From: CAWCKS01 sp963763485
GTDB taxonomy: Bacteria > Pseudomonadota > Alphaproteobacteria > Rhizobiales > Xanthobacteraceae
DNA length: 64,000 nucleotides
NCBI GenBank assembly: GCA_963763485.1
Contig: CAVXOW010000004.1
Coordinates: 496,001 to 560,000, forward strand
Reading direction: 5' to 3'
The position numbers and the translations under genes were made by a program. Position 1 is the first letter of the stretch, and each line of letters begins with the position of its first letter. The notes under the pieces are model-generated. The model saw only the letters and a program-made list of their open reading frames with translations. It did not search any database and was not told the origin of the DNA. Positions 9,155-16,582 of this stretch are shown here, piece after piece.

Positions 9155-10548
9155 CCGCCGAGCGTCACATTGATCTGCTGGCCTTCACGCAGCACAACAA
9201 TCCGCCACGTCCGCGCCGACTGGCTCGCGGCACGGTCGAGGTCGGCGGTCTTGCTGATCTTCTGATTGTTGACGGCCTGGATGATGTCGCCCTTGCGGAA
9301 GCCGACGCTGGCGGCGGCAGCGCCGTCGGTGACGTCGGTGATGACGACGCCCTCGGTATTCGAATCGATGTGCAGCTCGTCGGCCACCGCCGGCGAGATG
9401 TTGACGACGCGGGCGCCCTGGAACGGCGAGTTCGCCTTGATTGTGATCTCGTCGCGCCCGGTGTCGGGCGCTAATTCCAGCGGGATCGCGAGCCGCACCG
9501 GCTTGCCGCCGCGCAGCACGTCGACCTGCGCGCTGCCCCCCAGCGGCCGCGTCGCAAAGCGATAGTCGAAGGCGTTGGGATCATCGATCTGCTGGCCGTC
9601 GACTGCGATGATGAGATCAGAAAGCTTCAACCCGCCCCGCGATGCCGGGCTGGTCTGCGCGACATTCGCCACCAGCGCCCCTGCCGGCCGCTGCAGGCCA
9701 AGGGTCTCGGCGATCTCCGGCGTCACCGCCTGCAGCCTCGCGCCGAGCCACGGCCGCTGCACGGTCTTGCCACCGCCCTTGGCCGACGCCACCACGATGC
9801 GCACCATGTTGGCGGGGATGGCAAAGCCGATGCCCTGCGAACCGCCGGAGCGCGAGAAGATCGCGGTGTTGATGCCGACCAGCCGGCCGTTCATGTCGAC
9901 CAGGGCGCCGCCCGAATTGCCGGGATTGATCGCCGCGTCGGTCTGGATGAAGAACTGGTAGTCGGTGATACCGACGCCGGTACGTGCCAGCGCCGAGACG
10001 ATGCCGTGGGTCACGGTCTGGCCCACGCCGAACGGGTTGCCGATCGCCAGCACGACGTCACCAACTTGCAGATCGTCGGAGTTGGCGAAATCGAGCGTCT
10101 GGAATCTTTCGTGGGCGTCCTTCAGCCGCAACACCGCGAGATCGCTGCGGCTGTCGCGCAGCACGATATCGGCTTCGAACTCGCGCTTGTCGGCGAGCGA
10201 CACCTTGACCTGATCGGCGCCCTCGATGACGTGATGGTTGGTGACGACGAGGCCCGACGGGTCGACCATCACGCCGGAGCCGAGCGAGCGCTGCATCTGC
10301 TCGGGCGCCTGGTTGCCCTGCAGGCCGAAGAAGCGGCGGAAGATCGGATCGTTGAGGAACGGATTGGTGTTCTGCACGATCTTGGCGGCATAGACGTTGA
10401 CGACCGCCATGGTGGTGCGCTGGACGATCGGCGCGTACGACAGCTTGAGCTGCTGCGGCGAGCTCGGCAGGACGCGGTCCTGCGCCTGCGAGGCGGGAAT
10501 TGCGAAAAGACCAAGGAGAACAACGAACAGGCGCAAGGTGGTCGGCAT
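9151..10548 (-). CDS. Deg/HtrA-family periplasmic serine protease
   Basis: A 465-residue protease that probably degrades misfolded periplasmic proteins. Residues 1-23 form a signal peptide (LRLFVVLLGLFAIPASQAQ). The trypsin-like domain has the catalytic triad: His in VVTNHHVIEG, Asp in DSRSDLAVLRL, and Ser in INPGNSGGAL. Two PDZ domains follow, the first around RPWLGARLQAV and the second near the C-terminus (ADELHIDSNTEGVVITDV). The frame could begin at 10599, but the signal peptide and a GGAG ribosome site favour the ATG at 10548. Without phylogeny I cannot separate DegP, DegQ and DegS types; two PDZ domains argue against DegS. Confidence 0.87.
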   Translation of the reverse strand: MPTTLRLFVVLLGLFAIPASQAQDRVLPSSPQQLKLSYAPIVQRTTMAVVNVYAAKIVQNTNPFLNDPIFRRFFGLQGNQAPEQMQRSLGSGVMVDPSGLVVTNHHVIEGADQVKVSLADKREFEADIVLRDSRSDLAVLRLKDAHERFQTLDFANSDDLQVGDVVLAIGNPFGVGQTVTHGIVSALARTGVGITDYQFFIQTDAAINPGNSGGALVDMNGRLVGINTAIFSRSGGSQGIGFAIPANMVRIVVASAKGGGKTVQRPWLGARLQAVTPEIAETLGLQRPAGALVANVAQTSPASRGGLKLSDLIIAVDGQQIDDPNAFDYRFATRPLGGSAQVDVLRGGKPVRLAIPLELAPDTGRDEITIKANSPFQGARVVNISPAVADELHIDSNTEGVVITDVTDGAAAASVGFRKGDIIQAVNNQKISKTADLDRAASQSARTWRIVVLREGQQINVTLGG

Positions 10549-10650
10549 CGACAACTCCGGCGTAAAAGTTGCCCTGATATAACGGGCCAAACGCGGCATT
10601 TGAAGGCCGAAAGGGGTGGCTGGCGGGCAGGCCGGGCCCGAGGCCCCTGC

Positions 10651-11446
10651 CTAAACAATCGTCCGTACTACCCCGCCGTCGGCCTTCAGGGCTGCGCCAT
10701 TGGTCGCCGACGCCTCACGGGAGCAGAGGTAGAGGACGAGGTTGGCGACCTCCTCCACCGTGGCAAAGCGCTGCAGCAGCGAGGTGGGCCACCGCTCCAG
10801 GATGAACGCTGCAGCCACCTCCTCCAGCGACTTGCCCTGCTGCCTGGCGACGTCCGAGAGAAACGCCTCGGCGTTGTCGGACAGGGTCGGTCCGGGAATC
10901 ACGGCGTTGACCGTCACGGCCGTGCCCCTGGTCAGTTCGGCAAGCCCGCGCGAGACCGCAAGTTGCGCCGTTTTGGTCGCGCCATAGGGCAGCGAATCCG
11001 GCGGCACGTTGAGCGCGGATTCGGAGGAGACGAACACCACCCTGCCCCAGCTTCGCTTCAGCATGCCGGCGAGACAGGCGCGCGACAGCCGCACACCGGA
11101 CATGACGTTGACCTCGAAGAAGTCGAGCCATTCATCGTCCGTGGTCGCAAAGAAATCCTTCATGCCGAACACGCCGGCATTGTTGATGAGAATGTCGGCG
11201 TCTGGCGCAGCCGCGACGAGCGTTGCGCAGCCCTGCGGCTGTGCTGACGTCCGCGGCAACGCCCCGCGCACGCGCTTGCGGCAACGCTGCCTTCAGCCGC
11301 GCCACGGCTTCGTCGGTGCGTCGCGACGTCGCGGCCATTGAGCACGACTTGGCGCCGGAGCGCGCGAGTTGAAGCGCGATGGCGTGCCCGATGCCGGTGG
11401 TCGAGCCGGTGACGATCGCCGTCGTGCCCGCGAGATCGATCTGCAT
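10651..11446 (-). pseudogene. Short-chain dehydrogenase/reductase, interrupted by three frameshifts
   Basis: The segments together make a complete SDR of about 265 residues. The N-terminal frame has the cofactor motif TAIVTGSTTGIGHAIALQLA. A middle stretch is in another frame (VVLNGRDVA). The C-terminal frame carries ADILINNAGVFG, the catalytic Ser region (VVFVSSESALN) and the YGATK motif. Single-base edits restore one frame: a missing G in the codon after GAK (near 11350), one extra base near 11330, and one extra G in a GGG run near 11232. No stop interrupts the repaired frame. Given the similar error in rpoB, the true gene may be intact. The substrate is unknown. Confidence 0.7.
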
Positions 11447-11464
11447 GTCGCACTCCAGCTTTAA

Positions 11465-11512
11465 GAGCATGATCTTTCGGAAAACCGGTAGCCACTTTTC
11501 CGGATCATGCTC
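11465..11512. repeat. Palindromic repeat, GAGCATGATC...GATCATGCTC type
   Basis: A 48-bp element with perfect outer arms GAGCATGATC and GATCATGCTC and inner arms containing TTTCGGAAAACCGGT and CCACTTTTCCG. A partly decayed relative is at 18005-18057. It lies just upstream of the short-chain dehydrogenase and downstream of the rplQ terminator. Confidence 0.7.
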
Positions 11513-11520
11513 AAACAAGA

Positions 11521-11546
11521 AAAAGGCGGCGCATGCGCCGCCTTTT
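11521..11546 (-). terminator. Rho-independent terminator after rplQ
   Basis: A perfect self-complementary 26-bp sequence: AAAAGGCGGCGCA pairs with TGCGCCGCCTTTT. The T run works on either strand. It lies 25 bp beyond the rplQ stop and so most likely ends the long ribosomal protein transcript. Confidence 0.8.
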
Positions 11547-11571
11547 ATCATGAACCCCGGATGAGGCCGGC

Positions 11572-11991
11572 CTATGCCGCCTCGGACTCTTTCTTCTCCT
11601 GGACCGGACCGGAATCCTGACCCTTGGCGTCCTCGTCGCGATCGACGAACTCGATCACCGCCATCGCCGCGTTGTCGCCATGGCGGAAGCCGGCCTTGAT
11701 GATCCGGGTATAGCCGCCGTTGCGGTCCTTGTAGCGAGTCGCCAGCACGTCGAACAGCTTGCGAACCATCGCCTGATCGCGCAGCTCGCCGATCGCCTGA
11801 CGGCGCAGCGCGAGCCCGCCGCGCTTGCCGAGCGTGACCAGCTTCTCGACGATCGGCCGCAGCTCCTTGGCCTTCGGCAGCGTGGTGACGATCTGCTCGT
11901 GCTTGATCAGCGCCGCCGACATATTGGCAAACATCGCGCGCCGATGCTCGGCGGTGCGATTGAGTTTGCGGTGAACCTTGCCGTGACGCAT
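11572..11991 (-). CDS. rplQ: Ribosomal protein bL17
   Basis: bL17 is a large-subunit protein near the exit of the nascent-chain tunnel. The 139-residue product begins with the universal RHGKVHRKLNRTAEHRRAMF. It contains RPIVEKLVTLGKR and the C-terminal GDNAAMAVIEFVDRDE, then a short charged tail (KKESEAA) as in related rhizobia. It is the last gene of the alpha operon after rpoA; the 146-bp spacer between them is filled by a repeat element. Confidence 0.97.
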   Translation of the reverse strand: MRHGKVHRKLNRTAEHRRAMFANMSAALIKHEQIVTTLPKAKELRPIVEKLVTLGKRGGLALRRQAIGELRDQAMVRKLFDVLATRYKDRNGGYTRIIKAGFRHGDNAAMAVIEFVDRDEDAKGQDSGPVQEKKESEAA

Positions 11992-12029
11992 GACGCCCTC
12001 GTTCCTGCCTCTTTATCCTGGCACCTTGG

Positions 12030-12127
12030 CCTCATCCTTCGAGACGCGCTTCTTACAGAAGCGCTCCTCAGGATGAGGAGTTAGACCTCATGGTGAGGAG
12101 CGCGATAGCGCGTCTCGAACCATGAGG
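12030..12127. repeat. Palindromic repeat pair between rpoA and rplQ (CTCATCCTTCGAGACGC type)
   Basis: Two adjacent imperfect hairpins: one from CCTCATCCTTCGAGACGC to CTCCTCAGGATGAGG, the other from CCTCATGGTGAGGAGCGC to GCGTCTCGAACCATGAGG. Related elements are at 52195-52300, 55810-55853 and 63740-63863. The element lies inside the alpha operon and would be transcribed as stable stem-loops between rpoA and rplQ. Confidence 0.75.
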
Positions 12128-12137
12128 CCCGTGTGTC

Positions 12138-13169
12138 TCAGTAATGGTCCTCGAAGCGCTTGGCCAGCTCTTCGATATTCTCGGGCGGCCAGCCAGGCAC
12201 TTCCATGCCGAGGTGCAGACCCATCTGGGCCAGCACTTCCTTGATCTCGTTCAGCGACTTGCGGCCGAAGTTCGGGGTGCGCAGCATCTCCGCTTCCGAC
12301 TTCTGCACGAGATCGCCGATGTAGACGATGTTGTCGTTCTTCAGGCAGTTCGCCGAACGGACCGACAGCTCGAGCTCGTCGACCTTCTTGAGGAAGGCCG
12401 GGTTGAAGGCGAGGTCCGGAATGACTTCCTGGGCGACTTCCTTGCGCGGCTCTTCGAAGTTGACGAACACGTTGAGCTGGTCCTGCAGGATGCGCGCGGC
12501 ATAGGCGAGCGCGTCCTCCGGCGTCACCGCGCCGTTGGTCTCGACGGTGAGCGTCAGCTTGTCGTAGTCGAGGATCTGGCCTTCGCGGGTGTTCTCGACG
12601 CGATAGGAGACCTTCTTGACCGGCGAATAGAGGCTGTCGACCGGGATCAGACCGATCGGCGCGTCCTCAGGCCGGTTGCGCTCGGCGGCGACGTAGCCCT
12701 TGCCGGTGTTGACCGTGAACTCCATGCGGATCTCGGCGCCGTCGTCCAGCGTGCAGAGCTGCAGGTCCGGATTGAGCACGGTGATATCGCCGACAGTCTG
12801 GATGTCACCCGCGGTAACGACGCCGGGGCCGGACTTCTTCACGACCATGCGCTTTGGGCCTTCGCCCTGCATCTTGATCGAGATGTCCTTGATGTTAAGC
12901 ACGATGTCGGTGACGTCTTCGCGCACGCCGGCGATCGACGAGAACTCGTGCAGCACGCCGTCGATATGCACCGACTGCACCGCCGCGCCTTGCAGCGATG
13001 ACAACAGCACGCGCCGCAGCGCGTTGCCAAGCGTTTGACCGAAGCCGCGCTCGAGCGGTTCTGCCACCATGGTAGCGACCCGGGCCGCATCGGCGCCCGC
13101 ATTGACCTGGAGCTTGTTCGGTCGAATCAGTTCCTGCCAGTTCTTCTGGATCGTCACTATCTCACCCAT
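12138..13169 (-). CDS. rpoA: RNA polymerase alpha subunit
   Basis: RpoA nucleates assembly of RNA polymerase and contacts promoter UP elements and activators. The 343-residue product has the N-terminal dimerisation domain (LERGFGQTLGNALRRVLLSS) and the C-terminal DNA-binding domain (NCLKNDNIVYIGDLVQKSE, then GRKSLNEIKEVLAQMGLHLG). A GTG lies just before the ATG at 13169; the ATG with GEIVTIQ is the usual start. It sits between rpsK and rplQ, the standard alpha-operon order. Confidence 0.97.
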   Translation of the reverse strand: MGEIVTIQKNWQELIRPNKLQVNAGADAARVATMVAEPLERGFGQTLGNALRRVLLSSLQGAAVQSVHIDGVLHEFSSIAGVREDVTDIVLNIKDISIKMQGEGPKRMVVKKSGPGVVTAGDIQTVGDITVLNPDLQLCTLDDGAEIRMEFTVNTGKGYVAAERNRPEDAPIGLIPVDSLYSPVKKVSYRVENTREGQILDYDKLTLTVETNGAVTPEDALAYAARILQDQLNVFVNFEEPRKEVAQEVIPDLAFNPAFLKKVDELELSVRSANCLKNDNIVYIGDLVQKSEAEMLRTPNFGRKSLNEIKEVLAQMGLHLGMEVPGWPPENIEELAKRFEDHY

Positions 13170-13245
13170 CACGTTGGAGACCGCGGGTTAGCCGCTCGAC
13201 ACACGTGGAAAATGCGGGCGGCAATCTCCGCCCGCGACGGAACAA

Positions 13246-13641
13246 TCAAACACGCCGACGCTTGCGCGGACGGCATCCATTGTGCGGGATCGGCGTCACA
13301 TCACGGATCGAGGTGACGGTGAAACCCGCAGCCTGCAGTGCGCGCAACGCCGACTCGCGTCCCGAACCCGGGCCGCCGACTTCGACTTCGAGCGTGCGCA
13401 TGCCATGCTCTTGCGCCTTCCTTGCGGCATCCTCGGCCGCCATCTGCGCGGCATACGGTGTCGACTTGCGCGACCCTTTGAACCCCATCGTTCCAGCCGA
13501 CGACCAGGCAATGGTGTTGCCCTGCGCGTCGGTGATGGTGACGGTTGTATTGTTGAACGACGAATTCACGTGCGCGATGCCGGATGCGATGTTCTTGCGC
13601 TCACGACGACGAACACGTGTTCCGGTGGCTTCCTTGCCCAT
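13246..13641 (-). CDS. rpsK: Ribosomal protein uS11
   Basis: uS11 lies on the platform of the small subunit near the mRNA exit. The 131-residue product has the conserved NIASGIAHVNSSFNNTTVTI, SAGTMGFKGSRKSTPYAAQ, VGGPGSGRESALRALQAAG, and ends in PHNGCRPRKRRRV. A good AGGAAAGG site precedes the ATG. It is followed by rpoA with a 76-bp spacer and preceded by rpsM. Confidence 0.97.
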   Translation of the reverse strand: MGKEATGTRVRRRERKNIASGIAHVNSSFNNTTVTITDAQGNTIAWSSAGTMGFKGSRKSTPYAAQMAAEDAARKAQEHGMRTLEVEVGGPGSGRESALRALQAAGFTVTSIRDVTPIPHNGCRPRKRRRV

Positions 13642-13697
13642 TGCAAACCTTTCCTGACGATCTCAACGCCGCCGTAGTTCCAGCGGCTCCACCTGAC

Positions 13698-13751
13698 GCG
13701 AGTAGCGAACGGCGAACAAATCAGTTCGCCATAGCCTGTTTGCTATTCGCC
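13698..13751. repeat. Hairpin repeat between rpsM and rpsK
   Basis: Nested inverted repeats: an outer pair around CGAGTAGCGAAC and TTGCTATTCG, and an inner pair GGCGAAC and GTTCGCC. The TAGCGAAT/ATTCGCTA theme recurs at 27732-27766 between tuf and rpsJ. It may be a transcript-stability or processing element, or simply a dispersed repeat. Confidence 0.5.
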
Positions 13752-13755
13752 AAAC

Positions 13756-14124
13756 TTACTTCTTCTTGCCGGCAATCGCCTTCGCCGGACCCTTGCGGGT
13801 GCGGGCGTTGGTGTGAGTGCGCTGGCCGCGCACCGGCAGACCGCGCCGATGACGCAGGCCGCGATAGCAGCCGAGGTCCATCAGCCGCTTGATGTTGATG
13901 CCGACCTCGCGACGCAGGTCACCTTCGACCATGTAGTCGCGGTCGATCACTTCGCGGATCTGCAGAACTTCCTGGTCGGTGAGCTGCGACACGCGCCGCT
14001 CCCCCGGGATGCTGACCTTCTGCATGATCTCCTCGGCGCTTTTCGGGCCGATGCCATGAATGTATTGCAGCGCGATCAGCACGCGCTTGTTTGTGGGAAT
14101 GTTGACGCCGGCAATACGTGCCAC
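13756..14124 (-). CDS. rpsM: Ribosomal protein uS13
   Basis: uS13 is in the head of the small subunit and contacts the P-site tRNA. The frame is open to 14142, but the universal start ARIAGVNIPTNKRV is preceded by a GTG at 14124, with AGGAG eight bases upstream. I therefore use the GTG, giving 122 residues. Conserved parts are YIHGIGPKSAEEI, YMVEGDLRREVGINIKRLMD and the C-terminal GQRTHTNARTRKG. It opens the alpha operon after adk, with a 151-bp spacer. Confidence 0.95.
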   Translation of the reverse strand: MARIAGVNIPTNKRVLIALQYIHGIGPKSAEEIMQKVSIPGERRVSQLTDQEVLQIREVIDRDYMVEGDLRREVGINIKRLMDLGCYRGLRHRRGLPVRGQRTHTNARTRKGPAKAIAGKKK

Positions 14125-14275
14125 GTTCATCTCTCCTGTCACGGTCGCCCAAGACCGGGATGCTTTCCTGATTAGCGAAGCTTCGTGTCCACAAACGCGA
14201 ACACGACGCCATTGCCCGCAAGGTGGGCCCGGCGTCGCTTGAACCTATCCGCTTGGATGGCGCTTATTAATGTAC

Positions 14276-15133
14276 TCAACGACGTTTCGTCAACCGTTTC
14301 CGGCCTTTAGCGCGCGATTTGACGGCCTTTTTGCCTGACTTTTTCGCGGCCTTCCTGGCGCCCTTGCCTGCGGCCCTGGAGGCCTTCTTAGCGACTTTAG
14401 CGCCCTTCTTGGCGGCTTTCGCGGTCTTGGCTGATTTCGTCGCCTTTTTTGCCTTTTTGGCGGCAGGCCTAGCCTTCACGCGCGACTTCGATCTAGTGGC
14501 CTTAGTAGCTAATTTTTCAGCCTTTTTCTGTCTTTCCGAGGCTGGCGCGGCGGCGGCTTGGAGAATCCGCCCGATCTCGGCGGTGACCTCATCAATGCTC
14601 TTCATACCGTCCACGGTCGCCAGCACCCGCCGGTCACCGTAGTAGTGAACCAGTGGTTCCGTCTGGCCGCGGTAGACCTCGAGCCGCCTGGCCAGCGCCT
14701 CGACATTGTCGTCGGCCCGAATCGCCTCGCCCCGTTCCTTCATTTGCGCGATGCGATTCTCGACCCGGTGCAGCAGGATCGCTTCGTTGACGAGCAACTG
14801 CACCACGGCGTCGAGCTTCAGCTTCTTCTGCTTCAACAGCGCGTCGAGCGCCTCGGCCTGCGGCACTGTGCGCGGGAAGCCGTCGAGAATGAACCCGTTA
14901 GCGCAATCCGGCTCTTCGATGCGGTCGGCGATGATGCCGACGACGATCTCGTCGGGCACCAGCGCGCCACTCGCCATGATGTCCTTCGCCTTCAACCCGA
15001 TCGGGGTTTGCGCTGATATCGCCGCGCGCAGCATGTCGCCCGTCGACAGATGTGCGATGCGGTATTTTTCCACCAGGCGCGTGGCCTGGGTCCCCTTGCC
15101 GGCTCCCGGCGGTCCGAGAAGGATCAGTCTCAT
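14276..15133 (-). CDS. adk: Adenylate kinase with a long Lys/Ala-rich C-terminal tail
   Basis: Adenylate kinase converts ATP and AMP to two ADP. The first 190 residues or so are a complete short-lid enzyme: P-loop LLGPPGAGKGTQA, AMP-binding STGDMLR and GFILDGFPRTVPQAEAL, and a short lid without the zinc-type insertion. From about residue 195 to 285 the sequence is almost entirely Lys, Ala, Arg, Ser and Gly (for example KKAKKATKSAKTAKAAKKG), like a histone H1 tail. Most bacterial adenylate kinases end at 190-220 residues, so the tail is an addition. It probably binds nucleic acid or the ribosome, but this is inference. The gene sits between the second secY and rpsM. Confidence 0.93.
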   Translation of the reverse strand: MRLILLGPPGAGKGTQATRLVEKYRIAHLSTGDMLRAAISAQTPIGLKAKDIMASGALVPDEIVVGIIADRIEEPDCANGFILDGFPRTVPQAEALDALLKQKKLKLDAVVQLLVNEAILLHRVENRIAQMKERGEAIRADDNVEALARRLEVYRGQTEPLVHYYGDRRVLATVDGMKSIDEVTAEIGRILQAAAAPASERQKKAEKLATKATRSKSRVKARPAAKKAKKATKSAKTAKAAKKGAKVAKKASRAAGKGARKAAKKSGKKAVKSRAKGRKRLTKRR

Positions 15134-15139
15134 GTAAGT

Positions 15140-16378
15140 TCAGCCCCCAGCTTGTTCTTTTGAAATCAATCCGCGCACCTGAGCGTCGAGGTCGATCACG
15201 GTGCCGACTGCGATAAGCGCCGACGCGCCGCCGAGAAAAAATGGCAATCGCATATACGCAACGAGCAGCTCCGGAATCAAATAGACCAAAGCCAAATACA
15301 CAGCGCCATACCCGGTCGCGCGCGAGACCACGCGATCGATCAAATCAGCGGTGGCCTCGCCCGGCTCAACGCCGGGCACCGTGCCGCCATAACGTTTCAG
15401 TTGCTCCGCACAATGATCGGGATCAACGACGGACGCGGTGTAAACGTAGGTCAGAATCACAATCACGACCGTGTTGAAGATCATGTGGCCGAGCTGCCCG
15501 ATCTGCATCTGGCCGGCCAGCGTACTCATCCACGGCGTCCCGGAGCCGATGAAGAAGGCTAGCAACGACAGCGGCAGATAGAAGAACCACGGCGCCACGA
15601 TGGCCGGCAGGAATCCGGCATTGTTGACCTTGAACGGCAGGATACCGTCCTGTGCCTGTAGTGTGCGGTCGCCGATCTTGCGCTCGGCAAAATGCACGGG
15701 CAGCCGCACCTGTGCGCGTTCGACTGAACCGATCGCAAACACCAGCACGGCCGTAAAGACCGCGAGGCTGAAGAGCGCGCCGGTTGAAATGACCCCGAGA
15801 TTGTCGAGCTCGTAGGCCATTGCAGCGCCGCGCAGGGCTTCGCCGGCGACGCCGACAAACAGGATCATGGCGATGCCGTTGCCGAGGCCAAAACGCGTGA
15901 TCTGCTCGGCAAGCCAGGCCAGCACGAGCGAGCCGGCCGCGAACGTCAAGGTGGCCGTGAATACGAACAGCGGCCCGGGATTGGTGACGAGGTGGTCGAT
16001 CTGGTTGAGCGCAATCGAAATGCCGACAGCCTGGATAGTGGCGAGCAACAGCGTGACGACCAGCGTGAGCAGGATGATTTTACGGCGGCCGGCTTCTCCA
16101 CGCCGCGCCACGGCGCGCAGGCCGGAGAACACGACGGATGTGACCTGGATCAGGACCGCGGCCGACAGGTATGGCACGAGCCCGAGCGCAAAGATCGAAA
16201 GCCGCGCGATCGCGCCGCCCGAGGTCACATTGGCCGCGGCAAGCGCGCTGCCTTGGTTCTGCGCGTAAACGGCGTCCCAGACTGCAATGTCGATGCCCGG
16301 AATCGGAATTTGCCCGCCGAGCCGGACAGCGAGCAACAGGCCGATCGTGACGGCGATGCGCCGCGCCAGCTCGTCCAT
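15140..16378 (-). CDS. Second, divergent SecY-family translocase subunit
   Basis: This 412-residue protein is clearly a SecY homologue with about ten hydrophobic segments: RLGGQIPIPGIDIAVWD in the first, GLVPYLSAAVLIQVTSV in the second, GLGNGIAMILFVGVAGE, VNNAGFLPAIVAPWFFYLP, and GYGAVYLALVYLIPELLVAY near the end. It is diverged from the canonical SecY encoded next to it. The cytosolic loop usually reading GIRPGE is GVEPGE here, so the Arg matching E. coli Arg357 is Glu. The basic C4 loop is changed from ERAQRRLLIQYPKRQ to ERAQVRLPVHFAERK. The ATG at 16378 is the only good start; no GTG or ATG precedes it before an upstream stop. It lies 6 bp from adk, so it is within the spc operon. Function is unknown: a specialised translocon or an inhibitor are both possible. 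Confidence 0.88.
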   Translation of the reverse strand: MDELARRIAVTIGLLLAVRLGGQIPIPGIDIAVWDAVYAQNQGSALAAANVTSGGAIARLSIFALGLVPYLSAAVLIQVTSVVFSGLRAVARRGEAGRRKIILLTLVVTLLLATIQAVGISIALNQIDHLVTNPGPLFVFTATLTFAAGSLVLAWLAEQITRFGLGNGIAMILFVGVAGEALRGAAMAYELDNLGVISTGALFSLAVFTAVLVFAIGSVERAQVRLPVHFAERKIGDRTLQAQDGILPFKVNNAGFLPAIVAPWFFYLPLSLLAFFIGSGTPWMSTLAGQMQIGQLGHMIFNTVVIVILTYVYTASVVDPDHCAEQLKRYGGTVPGVEPGEATADLIDRVVSRATGYGAVYLALVYLIPELLVAYMRLPFFLGGASALIAVGTVIDLDAQVRGLISKEQAGG

Positions 16379-16426
16379 TGTCAGCCCGTTCGGCTCGTCG
16401 TCGGATGACAGGGTCTTTCGACTGCC

Positions 16427-16529
16427 ATGCCCCGCTTAAAGCGGGGCATCCAGTAATCCGCAGCGCGCATTGTTTCGCGCAGTATTTGCCAGTGGTTACT
16501 GGATCGCGCGGTTGAACCGGGCGACGACG
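16427..16529. repeat. Palindromic repeat between the two secY genes (GCCCCGCTT type)
   Basis: A perfect hairpin GCCCCGCTT/AAGCGGGGC at 16429-16447 is followed by ATCCAGTAATCCGC, later CCAGTGGTTACTGGATCGC and GGTTGAACCGGGCGACGACG. CCAGTAA and TTACTGG form a second, longer-range pair. It resembles the abundant intergenic repeats of Bradyrhizobium genomes. It occupies about half of the 204-bp spacer between secY and the divergent secY. Confidence 0.65.
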
Positions 16530-16582
16530 CGGGGAGAAGCTCGTTGGATTGCAAAGCCGGCCCCCAAAGCTGGCAGCAAGTT

